Shown here piece by piece: positions 1 to 8,060 of a stretch of 64,000 nt of DNA. The stretch is from CAVYEM01 sp963767635 (GTDB lineage Bacteria > Vulcanimicrobiota > Vulcanimicrobiia > Vulcanimicrobiales > Vulcanimicrobiaceae): positions 1,736,001-1,800,000 of the forward strand of contig CAVYEM010000001.1 of the NCBI GenBank assembly GCA_963767635.1, given 5' to 3'. Position numbers and translations under genes: made by a program. Each line of letters starts with the position of its first letter. The stretch's first letter is position 1. The notes beneath the pieces were generated by a model. The model did no database searches and was not told the DNA's origin. It was given only the letters and a program-made list of their open reading frames with translations.

Positions 1-273
1 AAGCGGCCGTCCGGCCAAGGCGTAGCGAACGGAAATGGCTCCAACGAGCGATCGCCCTACGGCAATGCAAAACACGCGCTCGACGTCGCCGGTGTTTTTG
101 GTGTTGACCCACAGCGCGCTGTTTCCCAGGCTCGATCCCACGCCCAGATGCTGCGTGCTCAACGTGTACGTGGGCAGGCGCCGCGAACTCTCGAGCGCGT
201 GCTCTGAAGAAGATTTCACCACGGCGATCGCCGTTTTAGCGTCCATTGAAGAGCGTAGTTCGTTGAACGGCAT
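1..273 (-). CDS. Unrecognised protein, N-terminal part only (runs off the left edge)
   Basis: A minus-strand frame is open from an ATG at 273 to the window edge, with a second possible ATG at 246. The product starts MPFNELRSSMDAKTA and continues with a beta-rich stretch (LSTQHLGVGSSLGNSALWV, then a GDVERVF segment). No signal peptide is visible. It lies 37 nt after the CPBP protease gene on the same strand, so the two may be co-transcribed. The GNSALW segment faintly recalls the N-terminal beta-sandwich of glucoamylase-type hydrolases, but too little is visible to name a family. Confidence 0.45.
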   Translation of the reverse strand, partial: MPFNELRSSMDAKTAIAVVKSSSEHALESSRRLPTYTLSTQHLGVGSSLGNSALWVNTKNTGDVERVFCIAVGRSLVGAISVRYALAGRPL

Positions 274-309
274 ACGATTCCGCCGCTCGTCGAGCCGCTG
301 ACGGATTCT

Positions 310-1140
310 TCAAATGGCCGTGAGGCCCCGTTGCCTGACGCGCACTGCTTGGTTTCGAAGAACCGCTGCAAATGCGACTGAGGCAGCAAGGCATACGATG
401 ACCGCCACTATGGAGGCTTCCGGTCCAAACGCGCCGCCGGTCAGAATCGTCGGACCACGCAACGTACCTTGGAGAATCGCGGGCGTAGTAGCGTGCCCGG
501 ACACACTCGTGCCGAAGATGAATGCTTCCGTAAAGTTCCAACCGGCGTGCAAACCGATTGGCAGCCACAGGGCATCCGTCACGGCGTATGCAAGCGAGAG
601 CAGGACGCCCGCTTCCAACGCAATGGCGACGGTGCTTGCAACCGAAGCACCGGGATTAAAGGCATGCGCCGAACCGAACACCACGGCCGAGACCGCGAGA
701 CCGGTCCACGTGCCGAACAGGTCGCGCACGGTACGAAAAAGGAAGCCGCGAAACAGCAACTCTTCGGAGAACGCTGCAACGAACGCCATCGCCAATGCCG
801 GCGCAGCGCCGCTCCAAACACCGGCCGCATGCGCGCGATACACGTGCGAAAGCGCCAGTACTTCTATCGTTGCCGCGAAGAGCACGAAACCGATCGCAAG
901 CCCCAAAAAGCCATCGCGCGGTAACGCGCGTATCCGCAATTCGGCCGGCGTGCGCCGCTCGATGAAACGCGCGATGGCGACATACGCCGCCAACATAACG
1001 AGGAGTAGTATCGGTGCAGCAGCGAGGTCCGACATGCGAGCCCGGTGCATCGGAATCTGAACGAGTTGTAAAACTACGAGAAACAGCACGATGCCAAGCA
1101 CCATGATGCCAAGGCTGCGTACTGTCTGCAGCACCTTCAT
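310..1140 (-). CDS. CPBP family intramembrane metalloprotease (CAAX protease-like)
   Basis: A membrane protein of 276 aa with about eight hydrophobic segments. It carries the three conserved CPBP/ABI motifs: FSEELLFRG (Glu126, Glu127, Arg131), GSAHAF (His159) and GLHAGWN (His198, Asn202). In this family these residues form an intramembrane metal-dependent peptidase site, used for maturation of prenylated or secreted peptides. The substrate cannot be told from the context. The frame is open up to an ATG at 1194, but the ATG at 1140 is preferred because the upstream extension is not hydrophobic and almost touches the tRNA-Phe gene at 1201. Confidence 0.85.
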   Translation of the reverse strand: MKVLQTVRSLGIMVLGIVLFLVVLQLVQIPMHRARMSDLAAAPILLLVMLAAYVAIARFIERRTPAELRIRALPRDGFLGLAIGFVLFAATIEVLALSHVYRAHAAGVWSGAAPALAMAFVAAFSEELLFRGFLFRTVRDLFGTWTGLAVSAVVFGSAHAFNPGASVASTVAIALEAGVLLSLAYAVTDALWLPIGLHAGWNFTEAFIFGTSVSGHATTPAILQGTLRGPTILTGGAFGPEASIVAVIVCLAASVAFAAVLRNQAVRVRQRGLTAI

Positions 1141-1200
1141 GCTACCAGTACGAGCATCGGCGCCGGATGTTTCGCCAACGCACGTGCATCGCAATTTCTA

Positions 1201-1276
1201 TGGTGCCAAGGGGCGGAATCGAACCGCCGACACCGTGATTTTCAGTCACGTGCTCTACCGACTGAGCTACCTTGGC
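1201..1276 (-). tRNA. tRNA-Phe (anticodon GAA)
   Basis: The minus strand folds into a full cloverleaf: acceptor GCCAAGG paired with CCTTGGC, D-arm AGCTCAGTCGGTAGAGC, anticodon loop CTGAAAA with GAA, T-arm GGCGGTTCGATTCCGCC. The 3' CCA is encoded. It is 76 nt long and lies head-to-head with csaA. Confidence 0.97.
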
Positions 1277-1347
1277 ACGGCCTCCACGGCGACCGCCCTG
1301 GGTTCGCTACGCAGGCCTCCCGCCCTTGCCGGAATAAGCCACCGCGC

Positions 1348-1692
1348 GTGAGCACGAACATGACGCCGCCCGAGGCGTTCGAGGCGCTGGACATTCGCGC
1401 GGGCACTATCCTAGAGGCTCATCCATTTCCACAGGCTCGCAAGCCCGCATATACATTGACGATCGACTTCGGATCAAACCTTGGCGTGAAGCGCTCGAGC
1501 GCGCAAATTACGGAGCTCTACACCGCGGAGTCGCTCGTCGGCAAACAAGTTCTCGCGGTGGTGAATTTTCCGGTTAAGCGCATCGCGCGATTCACGAGCG
1601 AAGTGCTCGTGCTGGGCGTATCCGATGCGCAAGGCGCCGTCGTGCTGGTTTCTCCGGACCAGCCCGTGCGTAATGGAATGCGCCTCTATTAA
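1348..1692 (+). CDS. csaA: CsaA-like tRNA-binding OB-fold protein
   Basis: The 114-aa protein is made of one tRNA-binding OB domain, as in the CsaA chaperone and the C-terminal domain of MetRS. Visible motifs are FEALDIRAGTI near residue 10, a basic ARKPAY loop, FGSNLGVKRSSAQIT, and the end signature VVNFPVKRIARF followed by SEVLVLG. CsaA homodimers bind tRNA and unfolded preproteins. The length matches the family (about 110 aa). The start is GTG at 1348; MTPPEAF at 1360 is an alternative. Confidence 0.9.
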   Translation: MSTNMTPPEAFEALDIRAGTILEAHPFPQARKPAYTLTIDFGSNLGVKRSSAQITELYTAESLVGKQVLAVVNFPVKRIARFTSEVLVLGVSDAQGAVVLVSPDQPVRNGMRLY

Positions 1693-1699
1693 AGCGCCG

Positions 1700-2143
1700 C
1701 TACTTGGGAACCGCGACCCCGTTCGGACAGTACGCCATATGCGTTGCGTGCGCGACGTAGTATGCGTGAACGTCGTAGTGGGGAATGGGATAGCCTTCGT
1801 GACCGTGTGGTTCAAATTCCACGTCCACGTGGTTGATGCTATAGCCGGGAAGCGGCTTGAGCATGTCCTCGAAACTTTTGCCGGCAGCGAAGTCCTTCTG
1901 ATCGATCATGATTTCCGTGAAGACCGGCTTGCCTTCATACGTGCCGTAGATCGGGCCCACGGGGAGATCTTTGGGGTTCGCCCAGTGGTCGCCCATTCCG
2001 ACGACGCAGGGTGAAACCAGCACCGCATCTTTGGGAATGCCCGCGGGATGCACCTTTGGCTGCGGCGGGAGTTGCGGCGTCGCGGCACCGGCCATAAGAC
2101 ATGCGCCCGCGAAGAGGGCTATGGTAGCAATGATGTGTTTCAT
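1700..2143 (-). CDS. Secreted protein of unknown role (DUF5602/TTHB210-like)
   Basis: A protein of 147 aa starting at ATG 2143 with a clear signal peptide (MKHIIATIALFAGACLMAGA), followed by a Pro-rich linker (PQLPPQPKVHP). The mature part has CVVGMGDHWANPKDLP, PIYGTYEGKPVFTEI and a His-rich stretch EPHGHEGYPIPHYDVH. The GMGxHW and PxYD(V)H pattern matches the DUF5602/TTHB210-like family seen in secreted proteins; the clustered His residues suggest metal binding, which is inference. It is convergent with csaA (7 nt apart). Confidence 0.7.
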   Translation of the reverse strand: MKHIIATIALFAGACLMAGAATPQLPPQPKVHPAGIPKDAVLVSPCVVGMGDHWANPKDLPVGPIYGTYEGKPVFTEIMIDQKDFAAGKSFEDMLKPLPGYSINHVDVEFEPHGHEGYPIPHYDVHAYYVAHATHMAYCPNGVAVPK

Positions 2144-2230
2144 GGATTCGTACACTACTCCCCACGGCAATTTTTGGTCAAGAGGAGTGGCATGGGACCT
2201 TTGGACGCGCAGCGCGGCGGCGTGGACCTT

Positions 2231-3109
2231 TTAGACTTTGCGGACCGCGACGCTGACTCTACGCGTCGCAGCGGTATCGCTCAGGCGCAGGCGCTGCATG
2301 GCCGCTTCCATTGGAACCTTGACGCGTTGCGCCAGACGCAGCCATCGCAGGAGCCTGATGCTCCACCACGTCGGATCGATCTCGAACCAGCGCAATCCGT
2401 GACGCGCCGAAAACGGAAATGCGTGATGGTTGTTGTGCCAGCCCTCACCCCACGACATGAGCGCGACCCACCAGCAGTTGGTGGAACGATCGGCCGTGCC
2501 GTACGTGCGATAGCCGAGCGAATGCGCGGCGCTGTTGACGAACCACGTCGTGTGATAGCTGACGACCAGGCGCACGAAGATGCCCCAAATCACGAAGGGC
2601 CAGCCACCCAGCGCAAACAGTGCCCCGGCAAGTGCCAACTGCATGGGAACGTGCCAGTACTGCAGCGCGCGATAAAACCGATCGGAGCAAAGGTCAGGCG
2701 CGTAGCGAACGAGTTCGTCATCGGACGGCACCGCTTCGTTCGGGCGGCACAGCCACCGCATGTGCGCCCAGCGAAAGCCGCGATCGATCCCGTGTGGATC
2801 GCCCTCGCCGTCGGCATGGGCGTGATGTTTGCGGTGCGTTGCCACCCAGCGGATCGGATCGCCCTGAAGAGCCAGCGCCCCGAGGACTGCAAAAATATAT
2901 TCGAGCGGTTTGCGCAGACGTAGACTGCGGTGCGTCAGCGTGCGATGGTAGCACAGCGTGATTCCGATGCCGCCCGTCAAATATAAGAGTACGCCGAGCA
3001 CGACGAGCACGGACCAATGAAACATTCCAGGCAAGAAAGCGGCCAAGGCGCCTAGGTGAATGGCGGCGAGCGAGAAGCGGTTGATGTCGCTGCGGACTCG
3101 CGGGGTCAT
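2231..3109 (-). CDS. Membrane fatty acid (acyl-CoA delta-9 type) desaturase
   Basis: The 292-aa enzyme has the three histidine boxes of the membrane desaturases that bind the di-iron centre: HRTLTH (His55-His60), HRKHH (His92-His96) and HNNHH (His225-His229). Four hydrophobic segments sit around them. These enzymes insert a cis double bond into saturated acyl-CoA or acyl-lipid and tune membrane fluidity. The frame is open much further upstream, but homologues begin close to the first transmembrane segment, so ATG 3109 is chosen. The gene is divergent from the HD/S9 gene. Confidence 0.88.
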   Translation of the reverse strand: MTPRVRSDINRFSLAAIHLGALAAFLPGMFHWSVLVVLGVLLYLTGGIGITLCYHRTLTHRSLRLRKPLEYIFAVLGALALQGDPIRWVATHRKHHAHADGEGDPHGIDRGFRWAHMRWLCRPNEAVPSDDELVRYAPDLCSDRFYRALQYWHVPMQLALAGALFALGGWPFVIWGIFVRLVVSYHTTWFVNSAAHSLGYRTYGTADRSTNCWWVALMSWGEGWHNNHHAFPFSARHGLRWFEIDPTWWSIRLLRWLRLAQRVKVPMEAAMQRLRLSDTAATRRVSVAVRKV

Positions 3110-3244
3110 ATGCGATTGCGTAAGGATAGATCGTCCTAACTCAGTGCCGGCCGCTCTAACGCGCCCGTGATGAAACGGTGAACCCGGTAGACCCGTCAAA
3201 GGTTGCAGGGACTCAGAACGTGCTCCTTTACAAGGAATCGACAT

Positions 3245-5947
3245 ATGCGTATTTTCATGCGGATCACTGCTGCGGTGTTTTTCTTTATCACAACGTTTGG
3301 GCATGCGGCAGCGGCACCGGTGCCTACCACCGAAACCGGCATTGCGCTGAACGCTCCGTGGAAAATTCAGATTTATGCGTTGGCGCGCAAGCGGTTCGTG
3401 CATCCGGCGTGGGGCTGGCAGCACTCGGAGCGCGACTATAACGTTGCCTTATCCTTGGCGAAGGCGGATGGACTGCATGTCGACGAGGACGTGCTCTTCG
3501 CGGCAAGCTTTCTGCACGACATGGCGGCGTTTGCGCCATATAGTCTGCGGCACAAAGGCATGGAGCACGGCGATGCTGCCGCTCTGGAAAGCGGAGCCGT
3601 GTTGCAAGCAGCCGGTTTTCCGATGGAAAAACTGCCGCTCGTGCAAGCCGCGGAGCGCGGGCACATGTACTACAGCAATGCCGGTTCAACGCCCGCAGCC
3701 ATCGTGCTGCACGATGCCGATTCACTGGACTTCTTGGGAACGGTCGGCGCCGCACGCATGATTGCACTCACGGGCGAGGGCTCGCCTTCGTTTGGGCCTG
3801 CGGTGCAGCAACTGCGCACCTTCGTTTCCGATATTCCGCCGCGCTTAATCACGCCGAGCGCAAAACGCATCGGGGTTCAGCGCGCAGCGGAATTACAGGA
3901 GTTCTTAACATCGCTTACAGGCGAAGCCGGCTTTCTGAGCTTCGAAGGGCAACTCCAAAAGGCGCTAAACCGGGAACTTCGAACAATCTCCTGCATGAGC
4001 GCGCTACGCATCACAGTACTTTGCTTTCTCTCGCTCTTGCTTCCGGCGGCCGCGCAAACCGTTCCCACGATGTCGTCGGTGTTGCGATCGGTTTTTGCGC
4101 TGCGCGGCCTCTCCGGCGTAGGACTCTCACCCAACGGCGATGCGGTGGTGTGGGAAGAATCGCTGCGGCCCGGCGGTTTGAAGCATCCTACACCGAAAAC
4201 GAAACTTTTCGTTCAGCGCATCGGCGGCACGCGCGTGCGCATCAGCGCCGGCAATCCCTCCAAGTATTTCGATGACGAACAACCGGTGTGGTCGTCCGAC
4301 GGATCGCGCATTGCCTTCTTCTCCGACGCGCAATCGCCCGGACAGCTGCAAATCTTCATCGCCGATGCGAACGGTCGAAATGCGCGTCGCCTCACTCAGC
4401 TCACCGGCGCGCCACAAGCGCTGCGCTGGTCGCCGGACGACAAAACGCTGGCGATGCTGTATATCGCGCATCCCCACCGCAAAGCGGGCGCGCTGGCGGC
4501 CGGTGCACGCAACGTCGGCGTCATCGGCACAACCGTGGATGAACAACAGCTGGCGCTCGTCAATGCGGCGACCGGCGCGGTTCGAGAGATCACGCCGGCA
4601 AACGCGTACGTGTACGAATACGGATGGGCACCCGACTCGAAGCGGCTCGCGTACACGTACGCGTACGGAAGCGGCGATAACAATTGGTGGATCGCCCGGT
4701 TAGCATGGGCGGATACTACGGGACATGCGCACGATCTGTTGCGCCCTTCGTATCAGATCAACGATCCGCAATGGTCGCCGGACGGAACATCTATCGCGAT
4801 CATCGGCGGTTTGATGAGCGATTTCGGCTCGGTGGGCGGCGATGTGTACCTCGTGAATGTTGCGTCCGGAACGGCGCGCGACGTTGCACCGGGCATGCCG
4901 GTTTCCGCGGCCTCGCTGCGTTGGATCGACAACGCAACGCTGTACGTGGTCGCGCACAGCAAAGGCGCGATGTATCTCTACCGCATGAACGCGCGCACCG
5001 GCGCATTTCGCGCGCTCACGAACGCGCCGGAAGCAATCCGCAGTTGGGACGTCGTGCCACGCTCGGGCCGCATCGCGCTTGTTCGTGAGTCGTTCAACGC
5101 TCCTGCCGAGATCTGGACTGGCTCGCCGACGGCTCTGCGGCAGCTCACGCACGTCAACGCGGGCGCCGACCGTTTATGGGGCCCTGCGCGGTCGCTGCAA
5201 TGGAAGAACGAAGGCTTCAACGTTCAAGGGTGGCTGGTCTACCCGCTGCACTACGATTCCGGGCGCCGCTATCCCATGGTGACCATCATTCATGGCGGTC
5301 CCGGCGCGGAAAGCTTGCCCGGATTCGGCAACCGGTACATCGCGGCGCTGGCCAGCCACGGATACTTCGTCTTCGAACCGAATCCGCGTGGGAGCTTCGG
5401 TCAAGGCGAGCGGTTCACGCGCGCCAACATCAAGGATTTCGGCTACGGCGACTGGCGAGACGATCTCTCTGGGATCGATGCGACGGAACGCGTGGCACCG
5501 ATCGATCCGCAGCGGCTGGGTCTCTTCGGCTGGAGCGATGGCGGCTACATGGGCATGTGGGCCGAAACGCAGACCACGCGCTTCAAAGCCATTGTGGCAG
5601 GCGCGGGCGTGGTCAACTGGCAGTCCTATTACGGACAAAACGACATCGACCAGTGGATGATTCCGTTTTTCGGCGCGTCGGTCTATCAGGATCCGCAAGT
5701 ATATGCAAAGAGCTCACCGATCACGTTCATCGAACATTCCAAGACGCCCGTGCTGATCTTGCAAGGCGAGCGCGACGAGGAAGTGCCCGCGCCGCAAGCC
5801 TTCGAGTTCTATCACGCGATGCAGGCGCTGCATGTGCCCTCGCAACTCGTGGTGTACGCCGACGAGGGGCACGGACCGCGCAAGCCCGCCAATCAAATCG
5901 ACATTCTCACGCGGACGGCCGCATGGTTTGCAAAGTATTTGCACTGA
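3245..5947 (+). CDS. HD-domain protein fused in frame to an S9 (DPP-IV/acylaminoacyl-type) peptidase
   Basis: ATG 3245 follows a good ribosome site (AAGGAA) and opens a 900-aa frame. Residues 1-24 are a signal peptide (MRIFMRITAAVFFFITT). Residues 50-220 are an HD-type phosphohydrolase domain with QHSERD, FLHDMAAF and LHDADSLDF supplying the metal ligands. At residue 251 (nt 3995) there is an internal Met followed by a second perfect signal peptide (MSALRITVLCFLSLLLPAAA), then a WD40/TolB-like propeller and an alpha/beta hydrolase domain with GWSDGGYMG (Ser near 763), GERDEEVP (Asp) and DEGHGPR (His). S9 enzymes cleave short peptides in the periplasm. Two genes that lost a stop codon between them is as likely as a true fusion. 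Confidence 0.85.
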   Translation: MRIFMRITAAVFFFITTFGHAAAAPVPTTETGIALNAPWKIQIYALARKRFVHPAWGWQHSERDYNVALSLAKADGLHVDEDVLFAASFLHDMAAFAPYSLRHKGMEHGDAAALESGAVLQAAGFPMEKLPLVQAAERGHMYYSNAGSTPAAIVLHDADSLDFLGTVGAARMIALTGEGSPSFGPAVQQLRTFVSDIPPRLITPSAKRIGVQRAAELQEFLTSLTGEAGFLSFEGQLQKALNRELRTISCMSALRITVLCFLSLLLPAAAQTVPTMSSVLRSVFALRGLSGVGLSPNGDAVVWEESLRPGGLKHPTPKTKLFVQRIGGTRVRISAGNPSKYFDDEQPVWSSDGSRIAFFSDAQSPGQLQIFIADANGRNARRLTQLTGAPQALRWSPDDKTLAMLYIAHPHRKAGALAAGARNVGVIGTTVDEQQLALVNAATGAVREITPANAYVYEYGWAPDSKRLAYTYAYGSGDNNWWIARLAWADTTGHAHDLLRPSYQINDPQWSPDGTSIAIIGGLMSDFGSVGGDVYLVNVASGTARDVAPGMPVSAASLRWIDNATLYVVAHSKGAMYLYRMNARTGAFRALTNAPEAIRSWDVVPRSGRIALVRESFNAPAEIWTGSPTALRQLTHVNAGADRLWGPARSLQWKNEGFNVQGWLVYPLHYDSGRRYPMVTIIHGGPGAESLPGFGNRYIAALASHGYFVFEPNPRGSFGQGERFTRANIKDFGYGDWRDDLSGIDATERVAPIDPQRLGLFGWSDGGYMGMWAETQTTRFKAIVAGAGVVNWQSYYGQNDIDQWMIPFFGASVYQDPQVYAKSSPITFIEHSKTPVLILQGERDEEVPAPQAFEFYHAMQALHVPSQLVVYADEGHGPRKPANQIDILTRTAAWFAKYLH

Positions 5948-5962
5948 ACCTTTTCGCCAGCA

Positions 5963-6118
5963 AGCCTATTGTGGCTTGAGTCCAGAGCGTCGGAGGGGAG
6001 ATGGACTAGCCACAACGTGGCAGGCTACATGTAATGAGGAGCTTGGGCGCTACCGCGGGAAATTCACGGTGGGACCGGCCGCGATGTGGCCGAGACAGCC
6101 TGACCCGAGGGAGGCTTA
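5963..6118 (+). ncRNA. Candidate structured RNA, possibly a group II intron domain remnant
   Basis: This non-coding stretch holds nested, almost perfect helices. TTGTGGCT (5969-5976) plus AGTCCA (5979-5984) pair with TGGACT (6002-6007) plus AGCCACAA (6008-6015). AGCCT (5963) pairs with AGGCT (6022). CGGCC/GGCCG encloses a GCGATGT loop, and AGCCT/AGGCT flank GACCCGAGGG at the 3' end. The density of helices with purine-rich joints recalls domain I of bacterial group II introns. No reverse-transcriptase gene follows, only the DUF433 gene. Identity is a guess; the structure is visible. Confidence 0.4.
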
Positions 6119-6124
6119 GTAGGA

Positions 6125-6355
6125 ATGGAAGTTAGTCGACACTTGGAACGAGACCCCGATACGCTCGCAGGAGCCGTCAGGGTTCGCGGCACTCGGCTTT
6201 CCGTAGACTTCATTCTGGAGCTCTTTGAAAAGGGCTGGACGAAACAAGAAGTGCTAGAAAACTATCCCCAGCTAACAGGGGAATCTCTGGCGGGCGCTTT
6301 CTCTTTTGCACGTCAGGCGCTTCACTCGGAGCAGATCATTTCCTCGGCATCGTAA
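6125..6355 (+). CDS. DUF433 family antitoxin-like protein
   Basis: A 76-aa protein with the DUF433 pattern: DPDTLAGAVRVRGTRLSV, FILELFEKGWTKQEVLENYPQL, and the final FARQAL helix. The family is a small winged-helix fold that usually precedes a DUF5615 PIN-like toxin, and is proposed to act as the antitoxin. Here the next gene (from 6362) is exactly such a toxin, 6 nt downstream, but broken. Length is normal for the family. Confidence 0.85.
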   Translation: MEVSRHLERDPDTLAGAVRVRGTRLSVDFILELFEKGWTKQEVLENYPQLTGESLAGAFSFARQALHSEQIISSAS

Positions 6356-6361
6356 TCTCGC

Positions 6362-6701
6362 TTGCGAATTTTATGTGATGAGAGCGTGCCAGGCGCGGTT
6401 GAGAATACCTTGGCAGCGGCCATGACGTGGAAGCGGTACGCAAGCTGATGCCGGCAGCAGCAACCTTCAAGTGCTCAAAGCGGCGATCCAAGGGGAGCGA
6501 GTTCTTTTAGCGTTTGACCGCGATTTCGGCGAAGTTATATTCCGTTCAATCGCGAGACCCGCGCCCACCACCGTGTACGTGCGTTCCGGAATGAAGCCGC
6601 GCGAGCAAGTTCTTCAAGTGTCAAAGACAATGGCACATCTGGAGGACGGATTCTTCGTCGTCGTCGAGCGCAATAAAATACGGAAAAGGCCAATCCGATA
6701 G
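6362..6701 (+). pseudogene. DUF5615 PIN-like toxin, frameshifted twice
   Basis: Three consecutive frames together give one DUF5615 protein. From TTG 6362 the first frame reads RILCDESVPGAVENTLAA (to about 6416). The second frame reads GHDVEAVRKLMPAA (6418-6456). The third frame reads SNLQVLKAAIQGERVLLAFDRDFGEVIF and continues to 6701. The conserved acidic residues DES and DRDFGE of the PIN-like site are all present once frames are joined. Each junction is explained by loss of one base. The toxin is therefore inactive as written, or the sequence has two indel errors. Confidence 0.8.
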
Positions 6702-6887
6702 GCCGTGTAGCGACGGCGCGATGGTCTCCAGGCTGGAGCGCTACTCTGACGGCGCCGGAGCCCCGACGTTGGTGGCAGGGCAGCCGCAAAATATAGCCTA
6801 ACGGAATATGGCACGCCGCCGGCACGCCACTCTGTCATCATTAGTGGGCGCCGCCGATCTTTGGAGACGGCGTGGAAAGGACGATCT

Positions 6888-7382
6888 ATGCGGAAATATT
6901 TGGCTGCCTTTGTTTGGATCTTCGTCGCGGCGGCACCGGTTAGTGCACAGCAGTCGGGAGGTATGAATGCGATGGGTTACTACGTCGGCACGTGGAAGTG
7001 CGTCGGCGGCCCTCTCGCTCAGCCCCCGGTTCATGCGACCCTCGTGTTCGCCATGAATGGCGGCGTGCTGAATAGTAGTGTTTCAGTTCCGCAGCAGACC
7101 GGTATGAAAGCACCCTATTATCAGAGCTCTGCGACTTCTTATGATGGAAAGGGCCGTTACCTTCAAACAACACTGGATGACCGGGGATACTGGGAAGTAT
7201 CGTATGCCCCGACCTGGAACGGCGATACGGAAAAATGGACGGACCTTAGGACCAGCGACGGTAAGCCTGGACACGGTGATCTGGTTCGCGTTGATAACGA
7301 CCACTACACGTTCACCGGCTTCGGTACACCTACGGGCACCACGCCGAACTTTAAGGTAACTTGCCAGCGGCAATCCTCGTAA
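6888..7382 (+). CDS. Secreted protein with DUF1579-like beta fold
   Basis: A protein of 164 aa. ATG 6888 lies behind GGAAAGGACG; residues 1-22 form a signal peptide (MRKYLAAFVWIFVAAAPVSA). The mature part starts with MGYYVGTWKCVGGP and has alternating beta segments (HATLVFAMNGGVLNSSV, YLQTTLDDRGYWEVSY) and a late Cys. The YxGTWxCxG opening is typical of small lipocalin-like secreted domains such as DUF1579 relatives. No catalytic motif is seen. It is monocistronic, with the terminator at 7519 downstream. Confidence 0.65.
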   Translation: MRKYLAAFVWIFVAAAPVSAQQSGGMNAMGYYVGTWKCVGGPLAQPPVHATLVFAMNGGVLNSSVSVPQQTGMKAPYYQSSATSYDGKGRYLQTTLDDRGYWEVSYAPTWNGDTEKWTDLRTSDGKPGHGDLVRVDNDHYTFTGFGTPTGTTPNFKVTCQRQSS

Positions 7383-7518
7383 TGCGTTAAGCGACCCTGT
7401 TCGCGATCGTCTTGGGAGGTCGGCTGTTCCCACGACCAGATACCGGAGAATGTCAGATTGACATAGCAATTCCGCGTTCGCGCGCAGAAATACCGTCACT
7501 GCCATTCACTGAACCGAA

Positions 7519-7549
7519 GAAAGCCCCGGCGCAACGCACCGGGGCTTTC
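7519..7549. terminator. Bidirectional hairpin terminator
   Basis: GAAAGCCCCGG (7519-7529) pairs perfectly with CCGGGGCTTTC (7539-7549) around a 9-nt loop. It ends tRNA-Asp transcription on the minus strand and could also end the 6888 gene on the plus strand. Confidence 0.85.
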
Positions 7550-7554
7550 ACAAA

Positions 7555-7631
7555 TGGCGACGCTGAAGGGGCTCGAACCCTCGACCTCCGCCGTGACAGG
7601 GCGGCGCTCTAACCAACTGAGCTACAGCGCC
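7555..7631 (-). tRNA. tRNA-Asp (anticodon GTC)
   Basis: Minus-strand cloverleaf with acceptor GGCGCTG, D-arm TAGCTCAGTTGGTTAGAGC, anticodon loop CTGTCAC containing GTC, T-arm GAGGGTTCGAGCCCCTT and encoded CCA. It is 77 nt long and followed at once by the hairpin at 7519-7549. Confidence 0.96.
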
Positions 7632-7690
7632 ATCGCCAGAGACCGGCGAGCGTATTTACACTCGCGCGGTCGCGAACCTTTTCCGCAAAA

Positions 7691-7766
7691 TGGTGGGCAC
7701 GGTTGGGATCGAACCAACGACCTCCCGCGTGTGAAGCGGATGCTCTCCCGCTGAGCTTACGCGCCC
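7691..7766 (-). tRNA. tRNA-Val (anticodon CAC)
   Basis: Minus-strand cloverleaf: acceptor GGGCGCG, D-arm AGCTCAGCGGGAGAGC, anticodon stem CCGC/GCGG with loop TTCACAC (anticodon CAC), T-arm GTTGGTTCGATCCCAAC and encoded CCA. It lies 59 nt upstream of tRNA-Asp on the same strand, so one transcript probably carries both. Confidence 0.95.
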
Positions 7767-7954
7767 ACGTCCGGACGGGAACCGGGCTATTCTACGTCAA
7801 CCACTATTCCCTGTCCAGCGCCATGCATCAAGCATGGGAAGGACGTGGACATGATGCAGCAGGTCAACAATATCGCCTACATCCGGTGCAATCGGCCATG
7901 TACGAACGCCGCGCGTAAATCGTGCTAGTTCGATTTCTATTACGGAGCACCGCG

Positions 7955-8059
7955 ATGGTGTCGTTCGATTTCACCACCAACCGGGCGGTTGCCGTGCCGG
8001 AATCCTGGAGAAGCGCCATCGCGCAGTATGAAAGAGGCCCGACCAGGATATACAGGTAG
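7955..8059 (+). CDS. Possible 34-aa leader protein upstream of the DUF488 gene
   Basis: ATG 7955 follows ACGGAGCACCGCG, a fair ribosome site, and opens a 34-codon frame beginning MVSFDFTTNRAVAVPESW and ending in GPTRIYR. Its TAG ends one base before the GTG at 8061 that fits the DUF488 start, so translation could be coupled. No family is recognised. The remaining 7767-7954 stretch holds no gene that I can see. Confidence 0.35.
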   Translation: MVSFDFTTNRAVAVPESWRSAIAQYERGPTRIYR

Positions 8060-8060
8060 T

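Noticed and set aside
3110..3244. Possible riboswitch in the leader of the HD/S9 gene (GATGAAACGGTGAACCCGG resembles part of a SAM-type core)
   Set aside because: The stems around the core could not be completed and the downstream gene has no link to methionine or SAM.
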